A DNA stretch of 64,000 bases from Oceanicaulis sp. HLUCCA04 (GCA_001314625.1 LJSH01000004.1:50039-114038); one strand, 5' to 3'; shown: positions 11,810 to 23,666, counted from the first letter of the stretch. Notes: generated by a model from the letters alone, not told the origin. Translations and numbers: made by a program.

Positions 11810-11836
11810 CCCCGGCTGGCAACAGCCGGGGTTTTT
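11810..11836 (+). terminator. Intrinsic terminator after infB
   Basis: Stem CCCCGGCT (11810-11817) / AGCCGGGG (11824-11831) with a 6-nt loop and a T5 run. It ends the rimP-nusA-infB unit, so rbfA and truB further on need their own promoter or read-through. Confidence 0.9.
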
Positions 11837-11925
11837 GTTGGCGCCGCGCCGGTGACATGCTGAACGGAACAGGGGGCGGCGCAATACCGTTGATGCGTCA
11901 CCGCCCTCGAAACGAAGGAAACTGG

Positions 11926-12387
11926 ATGAACGCCTCTGTTGCCTTTCCCATTCTCATGGTTGTTGTCGCTGGCGCCGCCGTGGCGACCCAGCCCGCCTTC
12001 AATGCCCAGCTGGCGGCTCTGTTGAACTCGCCATTTCGCGCCGCGCTGGTGAATTTTTCCGCCGGCGCGTTGGTCATGCTGAGCGTGGTCGCGATGCTTG
12101 CGCTGCGCAGCGGATTGCCGAGCCGCGAGACAGCCGCGTCAGTGCCGCCCCATCTGTGGATCGTCGGCGGGGCGCTGGGTGCGCTTTTCGTCACCACGGC
12201 GGCCTGGGCGACACCGAAGATCGGCGTGGGGGCGTTCTTCTCCGTGCTGATTGCCGCGCAGCTGATCGCGGCGCTGGTGATGGACCATTTCGGCCTGATC
12301 GGTCTTGATGTGCGTCCGGCCAATCTGGTGCGTGTTGGCGGTGTGGTCCTGCTTGTGGCCGGTGCGATCATGGTGGTGCGCGGCTGA
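11926..12387 (+). CDS. DMT-superfamily small transporter (YdcZ/DUF606 type)
   Basis: 153 residues, nearly all hydrophobic, with four or five predicted membrane helices. It has the family start pattern (MVVVAGAAVATQPAFNAQL), and the phrase SPFRAALVNFSAGAL is typical of DUF606 proteins. Substrate unknown. The start at 11926 follows GAAGGAAAC. It is inserted between infB and rbfA, which are more often adjacent, and separated from infB by a terminator. Confidence 0.8.
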   Translation: MNASVAFPILMVVVAGAAVATQPAFNAQLAALLNSPFRAALVNFSAGALVMLSVVAMLALRSGLPSRETAASVPPHLWIVGGALGALFVTTAAWATPKIGVGAFFSVLIAAQLIAALVMDHFGLIGLDVRPANLVRVGGVVLLVAGAIMVVRG

Positions 12388-12490
12388 CCCGCTTGCCAGC
12401 GCGCTGCCGAGCGCGTATCACCCGCCCCCTTCTCAACGGGCGTCCCGGTTCAATCCCGGCCTGCCCCGAGCGGAAACGAGGTCCAGAGCG

Positions 12491-12859
12491 ATGAAATCCC
12501 AGTCCCAGAGGCAGTTGCGTGCCGGCGAGCTTGTCCGCCGCGCGCTGGCCGACATTATCGCTGAAGGTGCCATACATGATCCGGCGGTTTCCGGTCTGCC
12601 GGTTACCGTCAGCGAGGCACGCATGAGCCCGGATCTGCGCCACGCCACGGTGTTTGTGGCGGCCATGGGCCAGGCCGACCGGTCCAAGCTGGCCAAGGCG
12701 CTCAATCACGCTTCGGGCTATCTCCAGCGCGAGCTCGCCAAGCGGATCGATCTGCGCTTTACGCCGAAACTGCGCTTTGAAGGCGATGACCGATTCGAGG
12801 ATGCTGCCCATGTGGATGACATCCTCTCGCGCCCGCAGGTGAAGCGCGATCTGGAGTAG
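12491..12859 (+). CDS. rbfA: Ribosome-binding factor A
   Basis: 122 residues with the KH-like RbfA fold: [19 protein letters not shown] at the N-terminus, [17 protein letters not shown] in the middle and [18 protein letters not shown] near the end. It is a late 16S maturation and cold-response factor. The frame is open upstream, but the ATG at 12491 begins the conserved helix. It lies downstream of the small transporter gene and is followed by a palindrome cluster and truB. Confidence 0.95.
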   Translation: MKSQSQRQLRAGELVRRALADIIAEGAIHDPAVSGLPVTVSEARMSPDLRHATVFVAAMGQADRSKLAKALNHASGYLQRELAKRIDLRFTPKLRFEGDDRFEDAAHVDDILSRPQVKRDLE

Positions 12860-12879
12860 AGGCCGGCCGCCCTCCTCAG

Positions 12880-12956
12880 CCCCGCGAAAGCGGGGTCAAG
12901 ATGATCTCACGGCGAACGCCGTGCAGCCTGCTCTGGATTCCCGCCTCCGCGGGAAT
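12880..12956. repeat. Three tandem palindromes between rbfA and truB
   Basis: Three hairpins in a row: CCCCGC-GAAA-GCGGGG (12880-12895), CACGGC-GAAC-GCCGTG (12908-12923) and ATTCCCGC-CTCC-GCGGGAAT (12937-12956). The last is the core of a widespread REP-like sequence (GATTCCCGC...GCGGGAATGAC) in many proteobacteria. None is followed by a T-run, so mRNA stabilisation or a neutral repeat is more likely than termination. Confidence 0.6.
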
Positions 12957-12990
12957 GACGAATGTGAAGTTCTTTGGGAATCAAGACATC

Positions 12991-13950
12991 ATGGCACGCA
13001 GGAAAAAGGGCAATCCGGTCGATGGCTGGGTCTTGCTGGACAAGTCCCCCGAGATGACCTCCACGCAGGCCGTGTCCGCCGTGCGGCGCATTTTTGATGC
13101 CCGCAAAGCCGGCCATGCCGGTACGCTCGACCCGCTGGCCACCGGGCTATTGCCGATTGCGCTGGGCGAGGCCACCAAGACGGTACCGTTCGCGCAGGAC
13201 GGGATGAAGACCTATCGCTTCACCATCCGCTGGGGGGTCTCCACCGACACGCTCGACGCAGAAGGCGACGTGACAGCCACCAGCGATGTGCGCCCCGCGC
13301 GCGAGGCCATTGAGGCCGTATTGCCGCGCTTTATCGGTGAGATTGACCAGATACCGCCCGCCTATTCGGCGATCCGCATTGATGGCGCGCGCGCTTATGA
13401 TCTGGCCCGCGCAGGCGAGATGGTGGAGCTGGACGCCCGTACGGTGCGTATTGATGCCTTGCGCCTGCTCGACACGCCGTCAGCCGACTTGGCCGTGCTG
13501 GAAATGCAGTGCGGCAAGGGCACCTATGTGCGCTCCCTGGTGCGCGATATCGCGGCGGCGCTGGGCGCACGAGGCCATGTGGCGGCGCTGCGCCGTGTGG
13601 CGGTCGGACCGTTTGACATCACCAATGCCATCACGCTGGACGAACTGGACGCGCTCGCAGGCGAAGGCCGCGCGGGCGAAGCGCTGGAGCCGCTGCATGC
13701 GGCTGCGTGCGATCTGCCGCTACTGGAGGTGACCCCCGATCAGGTGGCCTACCTCAGGCAGGGGCGCGCGATCGTGGTCACGCCGCGCAAGGTGGAAGCC
13801 TTGCGGGCGCTTCGCTGCGAGCGGGTCATTGGCGACCGGGACTGTTCGCGCTCGGTTCTGGCCATGGATGGCGATGAGCCGGTGGCCATCGGCGATCTGC
13901 AGGCAGGCAAGCTTTTGCCCTGGCGCGTCTTTGTGCCAGCCCAGGGCTGA
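12991..13950 (+). CDS. truB: tRNA pseudouridine(55) synthase TruB
   Basis: 319 residues. The catalytic-Asp motif [16 protein letters not shown] and [10 protein letters not shown] at the N-terminus, [20 protein letters not shown] and [13 protein letters not shown] in the middle, and a C-terminal PUA-like extension. It makes pseudouridine 55 in the T-loop of tRNAs. The ATG at 12991 follows the palindrome cluster; the upstream open frame is repeat sequence and is not coding. Conserved order rbfA-truB-rpsO-pnp. Confidence 0.97.
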   Translation: MARRKKGNPVDGWVLLDKSPEMTSTQAVSAVRRIFDARKAGHAGTLDPLATGLLPIALGEATKTVPFAQDGMKTYRFTIRWGVSTDTLDAEGDVTATSDVRPAREAIEAVLPRFIGEIDQIPPAYSAIRIDGARAYDLARAGEMVELDARTVRIDALRLLDTPSADLAVLEMQCGKGTYVRSLVRDIAAALGARGHVAALRRVAVGPFDITNAITLDELDALAGEGRAGEALEPLHAAACDLPLLEVTPDQVAYLRQGRAIVVTPRKVEALRALRCERVIGDRDCSRSVLAMDGDEPVAIGDLQAGKLLPWRVFVPAQG

Positions 13951-13990
13951 AGCTCGCGCGGAATTGACGGGCGAAATCGCCTTGCACGCC

Positions 13991-14019
13991 TTGCTATCGG
14001 CGCACTTTGCGTCCATAAG
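13991..14019 (+). promoter_or_regulatory. Predicted rpsO promoter
   Basis: TTGCTA (13991-13996), 17-base spacer, CATAAG (14014-14019). The transcript would start near 14026 and carry a hairpin CCTTGC/GCAAGG (14039-14044/14059-14064) about 34 bases before the S15 start, a candidate site for S15 feedback. Confidence 0.4.
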
Positions 14020-14097
14020 CGGCGCGCATGAAGGCCGACCTTGCTGGACGGTGCCCTGGCAAGGCCGGAATTGACCGGCACTGAGGAGATGACAGAT

Positions 14098-14367
14098 ATG
14101 TCAATCACTGCAGAGCGCAAAGCTGCGCTCATCAAGGAATATGCCCGTGAGGCCAATGACACCGGCTCGCCGGAGGTTCAGGTGGCCGTGCTCTCCGAGC
14201 GCATCGCCAACCTCACAGGCCATTTCAAGACACACAAGAAGGACAACCATTCGCGCCGGGGCCTGCTCAAGCTCGTTTCCCAGCGCCGCCGCCTTCTTGA
14301 CTACCTGGCCCGTATTGACGAACCGCGTTACCGGGTCCTGATCGCAAAGCTGGGCCTGCGCCGTTAG
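14098..14367 (+). CDS. rpsO: 30S ribosomal protein S15
   Basis: 89 residues, full family length, with [33 protein letters not shown] and the terminal [12 protein letters not shown]. Binds 16S helices 20-22. The ATG at 14098 is preceded by GAGGAG. Classic rpsO-pnp pair with a strong hairpin between the two. Confidence 0.98.
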   Translation: MSITAERKAALIKEYAREANDTGSPEVQVAVLSERIANLTGHFKTHKKDNHSRRGLLKLVSQRRRLLDYLARIDEPRYRVLIAKLGLRR

Positions 14368-14383
14368 GCCCGGCTTCCCTTCG

Positions 14384-14414
14384 CGCCGGTCACCTCCCAG
14401 GTGACCGGCGTTTC
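14384..14414 (+). terminator. rpsO-pnp intergenic hairpin (terminator or processing site)
   Basis: A perfect 12-bp stem (14384-14395/14399-14410, CGCCGGTCACCT/AGGTGACCGGCG) with a 3-nt loop, followed by TTTCCTT. By position it resembles the partial terminator and RNase III processing region described between rpsO and pnp in E. coli. The T-run is weak, so read-through into pnp is expected. Confidence 0.75.
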
Positions 14415-14461
14415 CTTATGGGCCGTGATGGTCATGGCCCTGTCCGTACGTACGAGAGAAC

Positions 14462-16585
14462 ATGTTCAACATTCAAAAAGAGACGATTGACTGGGCTGGA
14501 CGCCAGCTCACCATTGAAACCGGCCGCATGGCCCGCCAGGCAACCGGATCGGTTGTGGTCACTTACGGCGAGACAACCGTGCTCGCGACTGCCGTGGCGA
14601 TGAAACAGGTCAAGGAAGGAATGGATTTCTTCCCGCTGACCGTAAACTACCAGGAAAAATACTTCGCCGCCGGCAAGATCCCGGGTGGCTTTTTCAAACG
14701 CGAAGGCCGTCCGACCGACAAGGAGACGCTGACCTCGCGTCTCATCGACCGGCCGATCCGCCCGCTCTTCCCCAAAGGCTTCAAGAACGACACGCAGGTC
14801 ATGCTGACCGTGCTGTCGCACGACATGGAGAACGATCCTGATATCGTCGCCATGGTCGGTGCGTCGGCCGCGCTGGTCCTGTCCGGCCTGCCCTTCCTGG
14901 GTCCGATCGGCGCTGCGCGCGTGGGCTACAAGGATGGCGCCTACATTATCAACCCTACCATCGCTGAAATGGACGACACCGAGCTTGACCTCGTGGTTGC
15001 CGGCACCGGCGACGCCGTGATGATGGTGGAATCGGAAGCCAAGGAGCTGACCGAAGAGGTCATGCTCGGCGCGGTGATGGCCGGCCACGAGGCGTTCCAG
15101 CCCGTGATCGACATGATCATCCGCCTGGCGGAAAAAGCAGCCAAAGAGCCCTGGGACTTCGTGCCGGAAGACAATTCCGAGCTGGAGGCCAAGGTTCAAA
15201 AGCTCGTCGGCAAGGACATTGCCAAGGCCTATACCATCAAGGACAAGACCGAGCGCTACGCAGCGGTCGGCTTGGCCAAGGACAAGGCGATTGCCGAGTT
15301 CGGCCAGTCTGAAGACAACCCCGATGGCGTGCCGCTGGCAACGCTCAAGGGCGTGCTCAAAGACGTGGAAGCGTCGGTCGTGCGCGGCGGTATCATCAAG
15401 ACCGGCAAGCGCATTGATGGCCGCAAGCTGGATGATGTGCGCCAGATCGTGTCCGAAGCGGGCGTTCTGCCGCGCACGCACGGTTCGGCCCTTTTCACCC
15501 GCGGTGAAACCCAGGCTCTGTGTGTCGCCACGCTGGGCACCGGCGAAGACGAGCAGATGATCGACGACCTGACGGGGATGTATAAGGAGCGTTTCATGCT
15601 CCACTACAATTTCCCGCCTTACTCGGTTGGTGAAACTTCGTTCCGTCTGGCTCCGGGCCGCCGCGAAATCGGCCACGGCAAGCTGGCCTGGCGGGCCATG
15701 CGCGCGGTTCTGCCGAGCGCAGAGGACTTCCCCTACACGATCCGTCTCGTCTCCGAGATCACCGAGTCCAACGGCTCGTCCTCGATGGCGACGGTGTGCG
15801 GTTCATCTCTCGCGCTGATGGATGCCGGCGTGCCGATCACCCGCCCGGTGTCAGGTATCGCCATGGGTCTGATCAAGGATCCTGACGGTATTGCCGTTCT
15901 CTCCGACATTCTCGGCGATGAAGACCATCTCGGTGATATGGACTTCAAGGTGGCCGGCACGGAAATCGGCATCACCTCGCTGCAGATGGACATCAAGATC
16001 GCCGGTATCACCCGTGAGATCATGGAAACTGCGCTGAGCCAGGCTCATGCGGGACGTGCCCATATTCTGGGTGAGATGAGCAAGGCGCTTACCGGTGCCC
16101 GCGGCGAACTGGCCGATACGGCTCCGCGCATCGAGCAGATGAAGATCCCGGTCGACAAGATCCGGGACGTCATCGGCACGGGCGGCAAGGTGATCCGCGA
16201 GATCGTGGAGAAGACCGGTGCCAAGGTGAATGTGGAAGACGATGGCACGATCAAGATCGCCTCGTCCGATGCTGGCTCCATCAAGGCGGCCCGCGACTGG
16301 ATTCACTCCCTGACGGCCGAGCCCGAACAGGGCGCGATCTATCAGGGCAAGGTCGTCAAGGTCATGGACTTTGGCGCCTTCGTGAACTTCTTCGGTGCGC
16401 GTGACGGGCTTGTCCACGTCTCGCAGCTGAAAGCCGAACGCGTCAATCATCCCAACGACGTCGTCAAGGAAGGCGATTTGGTCTGGGTGAAGCTGATGGG
16501 CTTTGACGATCGCGGGAAGGTGAAACTTTCCATGAAAGTCGTTGATCAGGAGAGCGGCGAGGAAATCGCTGCCGACGCCGAATAG
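14462..16585 (+). CDS. pnp: Polynucleotide phosphorylase
   Basis: 707 residues. Two RNase PH-like domains (about 10-230 and 310-545; [21 protein letters not shown], then the active domain with [20 protein letters not shown]), a helical linker, a KH domain (about 555-615, [15 protein letters not shown]) and a C-terminal S1 domain (about 622-695, [15 protein letters not shown]). Phosphorolytic 3'-5' RNA degradation, degradosome partner. An inverted repeat GGGCC/GGCCC sits in the short leader, which may matter for Pnp autocontrol. Confidence 0.98.
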   Translation: MFNIQKETIDWAGRQLTIETGRMARQATGSVVVTYGETTVLATAVAMKQVKEGMDFFPLTVNYQEKYFAAGKIPGGFFKREGRPTDKETLTSRLIDRPIRPLFPKGFKNDTQVMLTVLSHDMENDPDIVAMVGASAALVLSGLPFLGPIGAARVGYKDGAYIINPTIAEMDDTELDLVVAGTGDAVMMVESEAKELTEEVMLGAVMAGHEAFQPVIDMIIRLAEKAAKEPWDFVPEDNSELEAKVQKLVGKDIAKAYTIKDKTERYAAVGLAKDKAIAEFGQSEDNPDGVPLATLKGVLKDVEASVVRGGIIKTGKRIDGRKLDDVRQIVSEAGVLPRTHGSALFTRGETQALCVATLGTGEDEQMIDDLTGMYKERFMLHYNFPPYSVGETSFRLAPGRREIGHGKLAWRAMRAVLPSAEDFPYTIRLVSEITESNGSSSMATVCGSSLALMDAGVPITRPVSGIAMGLIKDPDGIAVLSDILGDEDHLGDMDFKVAGTEIGITSLQMDIKIAGITREIMETALSQAHAGRAHILGEMSKALTGARGELADTAPRIEQMKIPVDKIRDVIGTGGKVIREIVEKTGAKVNVEDDGTIKIASSDAGSIKAARDWIHSLTAEPEQGAIYQGKVVKVMDFGAFVNFFGARDGLVHVSQLKAERVNHPNDVVKEGDLVWVKLMGFDDRGKVKLSMKVVDQESGEEIAADAE

Positions 16586-16611
16586 GCGTTACGGTCCTGA
16601 ATGAAACGAAG

Positions 16612-16641
16612 AGCCCCGGACAGAAACGTCCGGGGCTTTTT
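16612..16641 (+). terminator. Intrinsic terminator after pnp
   Basis: Stem AGCCCCGGAC/GTCCGGGGCT (16612-16621/16628-16637) with a 6-nt loop and T5. Its core CCCCGGAC-N6-GTCCGGGG recurs in the terminators at 18160 and 18364. Confidence 0.9.
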
Positions 16642-16716
16642 GTTGCCGCGAGTCCAGCTGGAACCGGGCAGCGGGACCAGAGCTGCGTTGCCACCGCCCG
16701 ATTGGGCCGGTTTGCA

Positions 16717-16744
16717 TTGACGAACAGGTTGCTTGCTTTATGAG
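16717..16744 (+). promoter_or_regulatory. Predicted promoter of the outer-membrane barrel gene
   Basis: TTGACG (16717-16722), 16-base spacer, TATGAG (16739-16744), giving a leader of about 47 bases before the ATG at 16798. It lies between the pnp terminator and the gene, with no alternative source of transcription. Confidence 0.55.
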
Positions 16745-16797
16745 ACTTTCTGCCGGGCGGGGCCGGTCAAGCGAATCATCCGGGGTTATCCAGTAAA

Positions 16798-18132
16798 ATG
16801 AAGAGTTTGTTTGCCGGGGCCGCTCTTGCGGCCACTGTCGCTGCGGGCGCATTCGCCCAGAATTCTGGGCAAGCCGGGTCTGACTATACACCGCTCGGGC
16901 GCTATATCCGGGTCAATCCCGAGCTTGGCGCGGTCATGACCGATACGCAGGAGCACGTGACCGGAGACGCGGCCTGGCTGCTGCGGGCGCGCCAGTCGGA
17001 TCTGCTTGAAAACAACACGCTGACGATCAGCGGGTATTTAAAGGCCGCCCATTTCTTTGAACGGACTGACTCCGCCGGCAAGTTTCCGATCCTGAACCGG
17101 TTTCCCAACCAGCACGGGCCGGGCACACGCAACGATGATTTTGTCGTCAACGCGGCAGGTGTTGCCTTTACCGGCACGCTGGGTGACTGGCTGACCGGCT
17201 ATGTCCAATACGAGTATTCCGAAGTGACCTTCACCGGCGACCAGAGTCAGGTCCAGGCCCGTGAATATTACGGTGTGCTGGGCAATCTGGACGTGTTCGG
17301 CGGCTATCTGGCCTATGGCCGCAAGACGATCGATTTTGGCGAGCAGACGGGCTATAATCCGTTCACGCACACCATCAACCAGCACTTCTTCTGGACATTG
17401 GCGGATTCGCCGGTGGTCGAGCTGGGCTATGTAGGTGATGACTGGCGCGTCTCGGCAACGCTGGCCAGTGGTGACCGGATGCTGCGCACAGGCCAGACGC
17501 TGGACCGCAATGGCGATCTTGGCAGCAATTTCGCGCTGAAGGCAGAACGCAGCTTCCAGCTTGGCGCTGAGCGCCAGCTTCGTGTCTCGGCCAGCTATCT
17601 GCACGACACGATCTATAACAACAATTTCACCGCCCATACCTTCCAGGCGATTGACCGGTTCGGCCCGCCCAACGCGCCGCGTCCGCCGCGCGTCTATATC
17701 GCCGAGCGTGTCGGCCTTTGGGATATCGCTGCCGAATACACCACGCCGCGCTATGATCTCGCGGTGGAGTACACCCAGACCACGGCGCCCTGGGTGGCGG
17801 TTTCCTACAATAACGACACTGGCCAGCCGCTTCCCGGAGCGCGTGAACTGTCCGCCCTGAGCGTGATGGGGCGTTATCGCACGCGGATTGCCGGCCATGA
17901 CGCCACGCTGGCGGCGGTATTTTCCGGCTCCATTCTGGGTCCGGACGACACCGAGTTCGATGCCGTCTACCAGCATGTCGTCAGCGGAGAACTGCACCTG
18001 AACCGCTTTATTGATCTGGGTGTCGAGCTGGTCCTGAATGAAGGCTGGCAGCCCTTCGTGGGCATTCAGGACGTGGCCGATAGTGATGTGCAGTCGCAGG
18101 CCCTGCTGATCGGTCTGACCGCGCGCTTCTGA
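16798..18132 (+). CDS. Porin-like outer-membrane beta-barrel protein
   Basis: 444 residues. Sec signal peptide (MKSLFAGAALAATVAAGAFA, cleavage after AFA), then a mature protein of alternating amphipathic strands and a C-terminal aromatic residue (LLIGLTARF), the outer-membrane assembly signal. The middle contains GYLAYGRKTIDFG and GYNPFTHTINQHFFW, patterns I associate loosely with LbtU-type siderophore porins; that is a weak guess. Own promoter and own terminator on both sides mark it as monocistronic. Substrate unknown. A passive porin for small solutes is the conservative reading. Confidence 0.75.
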   Translation: MKSLFAGAALAATVAAGAFAQNSGQAGSDYTPLGRYIRVNPELGAVMTDTQEHVTGDAAWLLRARQSDLLENNTLTISGYLKAAHFFERTDSAGKFPILNRFPNQHGPGTRNDDFVVNAAGVAFTGTLGDWLTGYVQYEYSEVTFTGDQSQVQAREYYGVLGNLDVFGGYLAYGRKTIDFGEQTGYNPFTHTINQHFFWTLADSPVVELGYVGDDWRVSATLASGDRMLRTGQTLDRNGDLGSNFALKAERSFQLGAERQLRVSASYLHDTIYNNNFTAHTFQAIDRFGPPNAPRPPRVYIAERVGLWDIAAEYTTPRYDLAVEYTQTTAPWVAVSYNNDTGQPLPGARELSALSVMGRYRTRIAGHDATLAAVFSGSILGPDDTEFDAVYQHVVSGELHLNRFIDLGVELVLNEGWQPFVGIQDVADSDVQSQALLIGLTARF

Positions 18133-18159
18133 TCGCCGGTTTCAGGTAGATATGAAAAA

Positions 18160-18187
18160 CCCCGGACGGAGACGTCCGGGGTTTTTT
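18160..18187 (+). terminator. Intrinsic terminator after the barrel gene
   Basis: Stem CCCCGGAC/GTCCGGGG (18160-18167/18174-18181), 6-nt loop and T6. Same stem core as the pnp terminator. Confidence 0.9.
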
Positions 18188-18264
18188 GTTGTTTCCCTCG
18201 TCACTTCCGCCGTTCCAGTATGAAGGGGTTTCCTGCGAAAGCTCGCGTCCCGCTCTTGTCTGGA

Positions 18265-18340
18265 TCCCCGGTCAAGCCGGGGAACCCGGCTGAGAGGTTT
18301 TGGCATTACATTCCGGGGTCCCCGCCGCCGAGCGGGGACC
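18265..18340. repeat. REP-like palindromes between the barrel gene and acnA
   Basis: Two inverted repeats: TCCCCGG/CCGGGGA (18265-18271/18277-18283) and GGTCCCCGC/GCGGGGACC (18317-18325/18332-18340). The second belongs to a GGTCCCCG...CGGGGACC family also seen near 42709 and 49948. The 321-bp region 18133-18453 holds only these repeats and two terminators; I see no gene in it. Confidence 0.6.
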
Positions 18341-18363
18341 CAGAAACCGGTGGCCAAAAATGG

Positions 18364-18393
18364 AAAACCCCGGACGCTTCTGTCCGGGGTTTT
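18364..18393. terminator. Bidirectional terminator, mainly for acnA
   Basis: AAAACCCCGGAC (18364-18375), 6-nt loop, GTCCGGGGTTTT (18382-18393). A-tract and T-tract flank the GC stem, so it can stop transcription from both sides. It is 60 bp downstream of the acnA stop on the minus strand. Confidence 0.8.
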
Positions 18394-18453
18394 CTTTTTC
18401 ACTTTTCGAGACACGCGCTCTCAAGATGAGCAGGCAGGGCGTGAAAGCCCCCT

Positions 18454-21132
<2,679 letters not shown>

Positions 21133-21387
21133 GTCATTTCCTTGTCGCGGGTCGGCCTGGCCGGTTGGGCGAGGGGTGAGGGAAATCCCGCTGTCCGGCG
21201 CGTCAGGCTTGAAGGAAGACGGTTTCCGGCTGGTTGCGCATATCGCACGCGTCCGGCCATGTTCCGCCTTTGGCGGGCGTTTTAGCCCTGCTTCCCCTGC
21301 GCTGCAATGGAGTGGCACGCTATTTCATCATGGCCGGATCATTATGACCCATTCCGCGTGCCGGGATATTGCGCTAGGGCGTCTGGA

Positions 21388-22002
21388 ATGAGCACGCCGC
21401 AATTGCCGATAGTTTCTGATCTGCGCGTTGACGCCCTCACCCTGTCGCGGGGCGGGCGTGTGCTGGTGCGTGATCTGTCGTTCGCCTTGAAGCCCGGTGA
21501 CGCGTTGATCCTGACAGGAGCCAATGGATCGGGCAAGACAACGCTCCTGCGCGCCATTGCCAGCCTCGTACGTCCCGACAATGGTGTGATCACTGCACCC
21601 GCGTCCAGCTATCTGGGCCATGCCGACGGGCTGAAGGCATCGGAAACCGTACTGGAAGTGCTGCGCTTCTGGGCGGGCATGGACGCGTCGGCCGCGCCAG
21701 ACGATGATGCGGCGCGAATTGATGATATCGCCAGCGCGCTGGGCGTGCGCCCGCTTTACCTGACCTCTTGCCGGCATTTGTCAGCCGGTCAGAAACGGCG
21801 CGTGGCGCTGGCCCGCATGGCGTTGAAGCGCGATGCGGCGCTCTGGCTGATGGATGAACCGGCGGCGCCGCTGGACACGCAGGGCAAGGCGCTGCTGGCC
21901 GATATGGTGGCCGGGTTTCGCCAGCGCGGCGGCATGGTGATCGCCGCAACCCATGCCGATCTTGGCTGGAAAGACACCCAATTCGCGGAGATCGGCGCAT
22001 GA
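21388..22002 (+). CDS. ccmA: Cytochrome c maturation ABC transporter ATPase CcmA
   Basis: 204 residues. Walker A GANGSGKTT, ABC signature LSAGQKRRVALAR, Walker B ALWLMDEP. Works with CcmB (and CcmCD) to release haem-loaded CcmE. The start at 21388 gives a protein of normal length; no earlier ATG is convincing. The stop overlaps the ccmB start (ATGA), so the pair is translationally coupled. Confidence 0.95.
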   Translation: MSTPQLPIVSDLRVDALTLSRGGRVLVRDLSFALKPGDALILTGANGSGKTTLLRAIASLVRPDNGVITAPASSYLGHADGLKASETVLEVLRFWAGMDASAAPDDDAARIDDIASALGVRPLYLTSCRHLSAGQKRRVALARMALKRDAALWLMDEPAAPLDTQGKALLADMVAGFRQRGGMVIAATHADLGWKDTQFAEIGA

Positions 22003-22667
22003 TGGCGCTTCGCATTCTTTTTCTTCGCGAGCTGCACCTGGCTGTGGCCGGTGGCGGCGGCGCGGCCGGGCCGGCCGCCTTTATGCTCGCCGCGCTGGCG
22101 CTGGTGCCGCTGGGTGTCGGGCCGGACCCGGAGATTCTGCGCGCTGCCGCGCCCGGTGTTGTCGCTTTTGCGGCTTTGCTGGCCAGCCTGCAAGGAGCCG
22201 AGCGGATGTTTGGCGATGACCTCGCCGATGGCACGCTTGAGCTGTATGCCCTGTCTCCGGTCAGCCTGACCGGGCTGGCACTGGCAAAAGCGGGCGCATT
22301 TGCGCTGGGTGTGCTCTGGCCGGCCCCCGTGATCGGTTTTGTTGCCGCGCTCGCCTACGGCATGGACGTTCAAAGTGCCGGCGTGCTGGCTGCCGCTCTG
22401 TTGCTGGCCGTGCCGGGGCTGGCGCTGGGAGCCGGCTTTGCCGGGGCACTGGCAGCGGGGCTATCGCGGGCAGGGTTGCTGATCGCGCTGATTGCTGCGC
22501 CTTTGCAGGTGCCGCTGCTGGTCTTTGTCGCGGGGGCCGGGCGCGCCGCGATGGAGGATACCGGGCTTGCCGGTGCAAACCTCATGCTGGCGGGCGCGTT
22601 TTCCCTCGCTGCTCTGGCCCTCGCACCCTTTGGCATGGCGGCGGCGCTGAAGGCGCGGCTGGAGTAG
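21999..22667 (+). CDS. ccmB: Haem exporter membrane subunit CcmB
   Basis: 222 residues, six predicted membrane helices, with LASLQGAERMFGDDLADGTLEL, a family hallmark, between the first helices. Membrane partner of CcmA. It starts four bases before the ccmA stop; a second ATG one codon later is equally possible. It is followed by a 258-bp hairpin-rich spacer before ccmC, which is unusual in an otherwise overlapping operon. Confidence 0.95.
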   Translation: MMALRILFLRELHLAVAGGGGAAGPAAFMLAALALVPLGVGPDPEILRAAAPGVVAFAALLASLQGAERMFGDDLADGTLELYALSPVSLTGLALAKAGAFALGVLWPAPVIGFVAALAYGMDVQSAGVLAAALLLAVPGLALGAGFAGALAAGLSRAGLLIALIAAPLQVPLLVFVAGAGRAAMEDTGLAGANLMLAGAFSLAALALAPFGMAAALKARLE

Positions 22668-22925
22668 GCTAGGCTTGTCATCCTCGGGCCGCATAGCGGT
22701 GGCGGGGACCCAAGCCTCTTTTAGTTCCGCAACGCATCCGCGTTGCGGTGTTACGCGAAAAGTCGCGGGCGCGCGTTCGCGCTTTTCAGGCCGCTTTGCG
22801 GCCTGCGAGGCCAAAGGCCGCCCGAGCACATGCGAGGGCCGACCCCACGGATGTGGGGGAGGACAAAAAAGGTGCGGCGCTGCGTCCGCTTGCGGAGACA
22901 AGCCCCAAAGTCTAGGTGAAGCCCC
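22668..22925. repeat. Hairpin-rich spacer between ccmB and ccmC
   Basis: No coding sequence. Contains a series of inverted repeats: CGCAACGC...GCGTTGCG (near 22728-22747), GCGAAAAG...CTTTTCG-type pairing (22755-22788), GGCCGC-TTT-GCGGCC (near 22789-22803), GGCC/GGCC around 22801-22813, CCCCAC-GGAT-GTGGGG (near 22843-22858) and a TCCGC-TTGC-GGA stem near 22886-22897. The start (TCATCC...GGGGACCC) resembles the dispersed palindromes elsewhere in the window. Most likely a composite REP-type insertion within the operon; a structured RNA is the alternative. Confidence 0.5.
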
Positions 22926-23666
22926 ATGTGGAGCGCCTTTGCCAATCCTGAACGTTTCGAGCGTCTTGCCGCGCGGGCCGTGCCGTGGTTCGGCTGGGGC
23001 GCGCTGATCCTGTTTGCGATCGGCCTGCCCTGGGCGCTGATCTTCTCGCCGCCCGATTATCAGCAGGGCGATACCGTGCGCATCATGTATGTGCATGTGC
23101 CCGCGGCCTGGCTGTCCATGGCCGTCTATGCGGGCCTTGGCGCGGCCAGCTTTGTCTACTTTATCTGGCGTCACAATATCGCTGATCTGGCCGCGCAGGC
23201 GCTGGCGCCGATAGGGGCGGTCTTTGCCTTTCTCACGCTGACCACCGGCTCGCTCTGGGGCAGGCCCATGTGGGGCACGTGGTGGGAGTGGGATGCGCGC
23301 CTGACTTCCATGCTGGTGCTGTTCCTTCTCTATCTGGGCTATATGGCGCTGCGCTCGGCCATCGAGGATGAGCGCCTTGCCGCGCGCGCCGGGGCGATCC
23401 TCGCCATGGCGGGCCTTATCAATCTGCCGATCATCAAATTCTCCGTGGACTGGTGGAACACGCTGCACCAGCCAGCCAGCGTTATCCGGCTGGATGGCCC
23501 GACCATCCATGCCAGCCAGCTCTGGCCGCTGGCCATCATGGCCTTGGCGTTTACTGCCCTGATGACGGCGCTGGTATTCATGAATGTGCGTAATATGAGC
23601 CTGGCGCGGCGCTTTGAAGCGCGGGTGCGCCAGCAAATTCGCAATGGCGGGGGCGGAGCGGTCTGA
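22926..23666 (+). CDS. ccmC: Haem transporter/handling protein CcmC
   Basis: 246 residues, six membrane helices, with the tryptophan-rich haem-binding motif WGTWWEWDARLTS and flanking His residues (YVHVPAAW in helix 2, WNTLHQP between helices 5 and 6). Delivers haem to CcmE in the periplasm. The stop and the ccmD start share a base (TGATG). Confidence 0.96.
   Translation: MWSAFANPERFERLAARAVPWFGWGALILFAIGLPWALIFSPPDYQQGDTVRIMYVHVPAAWLSMAVYAGLGAASFVYFIWRHNIADLAAQALAPIGAVFAFLTLTTGSLWGRPMWGTWWEWDARLTSMLVLFLLYLGYMALRSAIEDERLAARAGAILAMAGLINLPIIKFSVDWWNTLHQPASVIRLDGPTIHASQLWPLAIMALAFTALMTALVFMNVRNMSLARRFEARVRQQIRNGGGGAV

Noticed and set aside
9178-11901. A 907-codon open frame on the minus strand opposite infB
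   Set aside because: Mirror of the strong codon bias of infB; the translated protein has no domain pattern and infB motifs are beyond doubt.
14432-15676. Long minus-strand frame opposite pnp
   Set aside because: Antisense to a complete PNPase domain; low-quality amino-acid sequence.
17038-17997. Minus-strand frame opposite the outer-membrane barrel gene
   Set aside because: The plus strand has a signal peptide, barrel pattern and terminal aromatic residue; the minus frame has none of a real protein's features.
18265-18340. Clustered palindromes as a possible CRISPR or integron array
   Set aside because: No repeat of fixed length with spacers, no cas or integrase genes; they fit REP-like elements.
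22675-23007. Plus-strand frame across the ccmB-ccmC spacer
   Set aside because: Frame built of hairpin repeats and overlaps the ccmC start; not protein-like.
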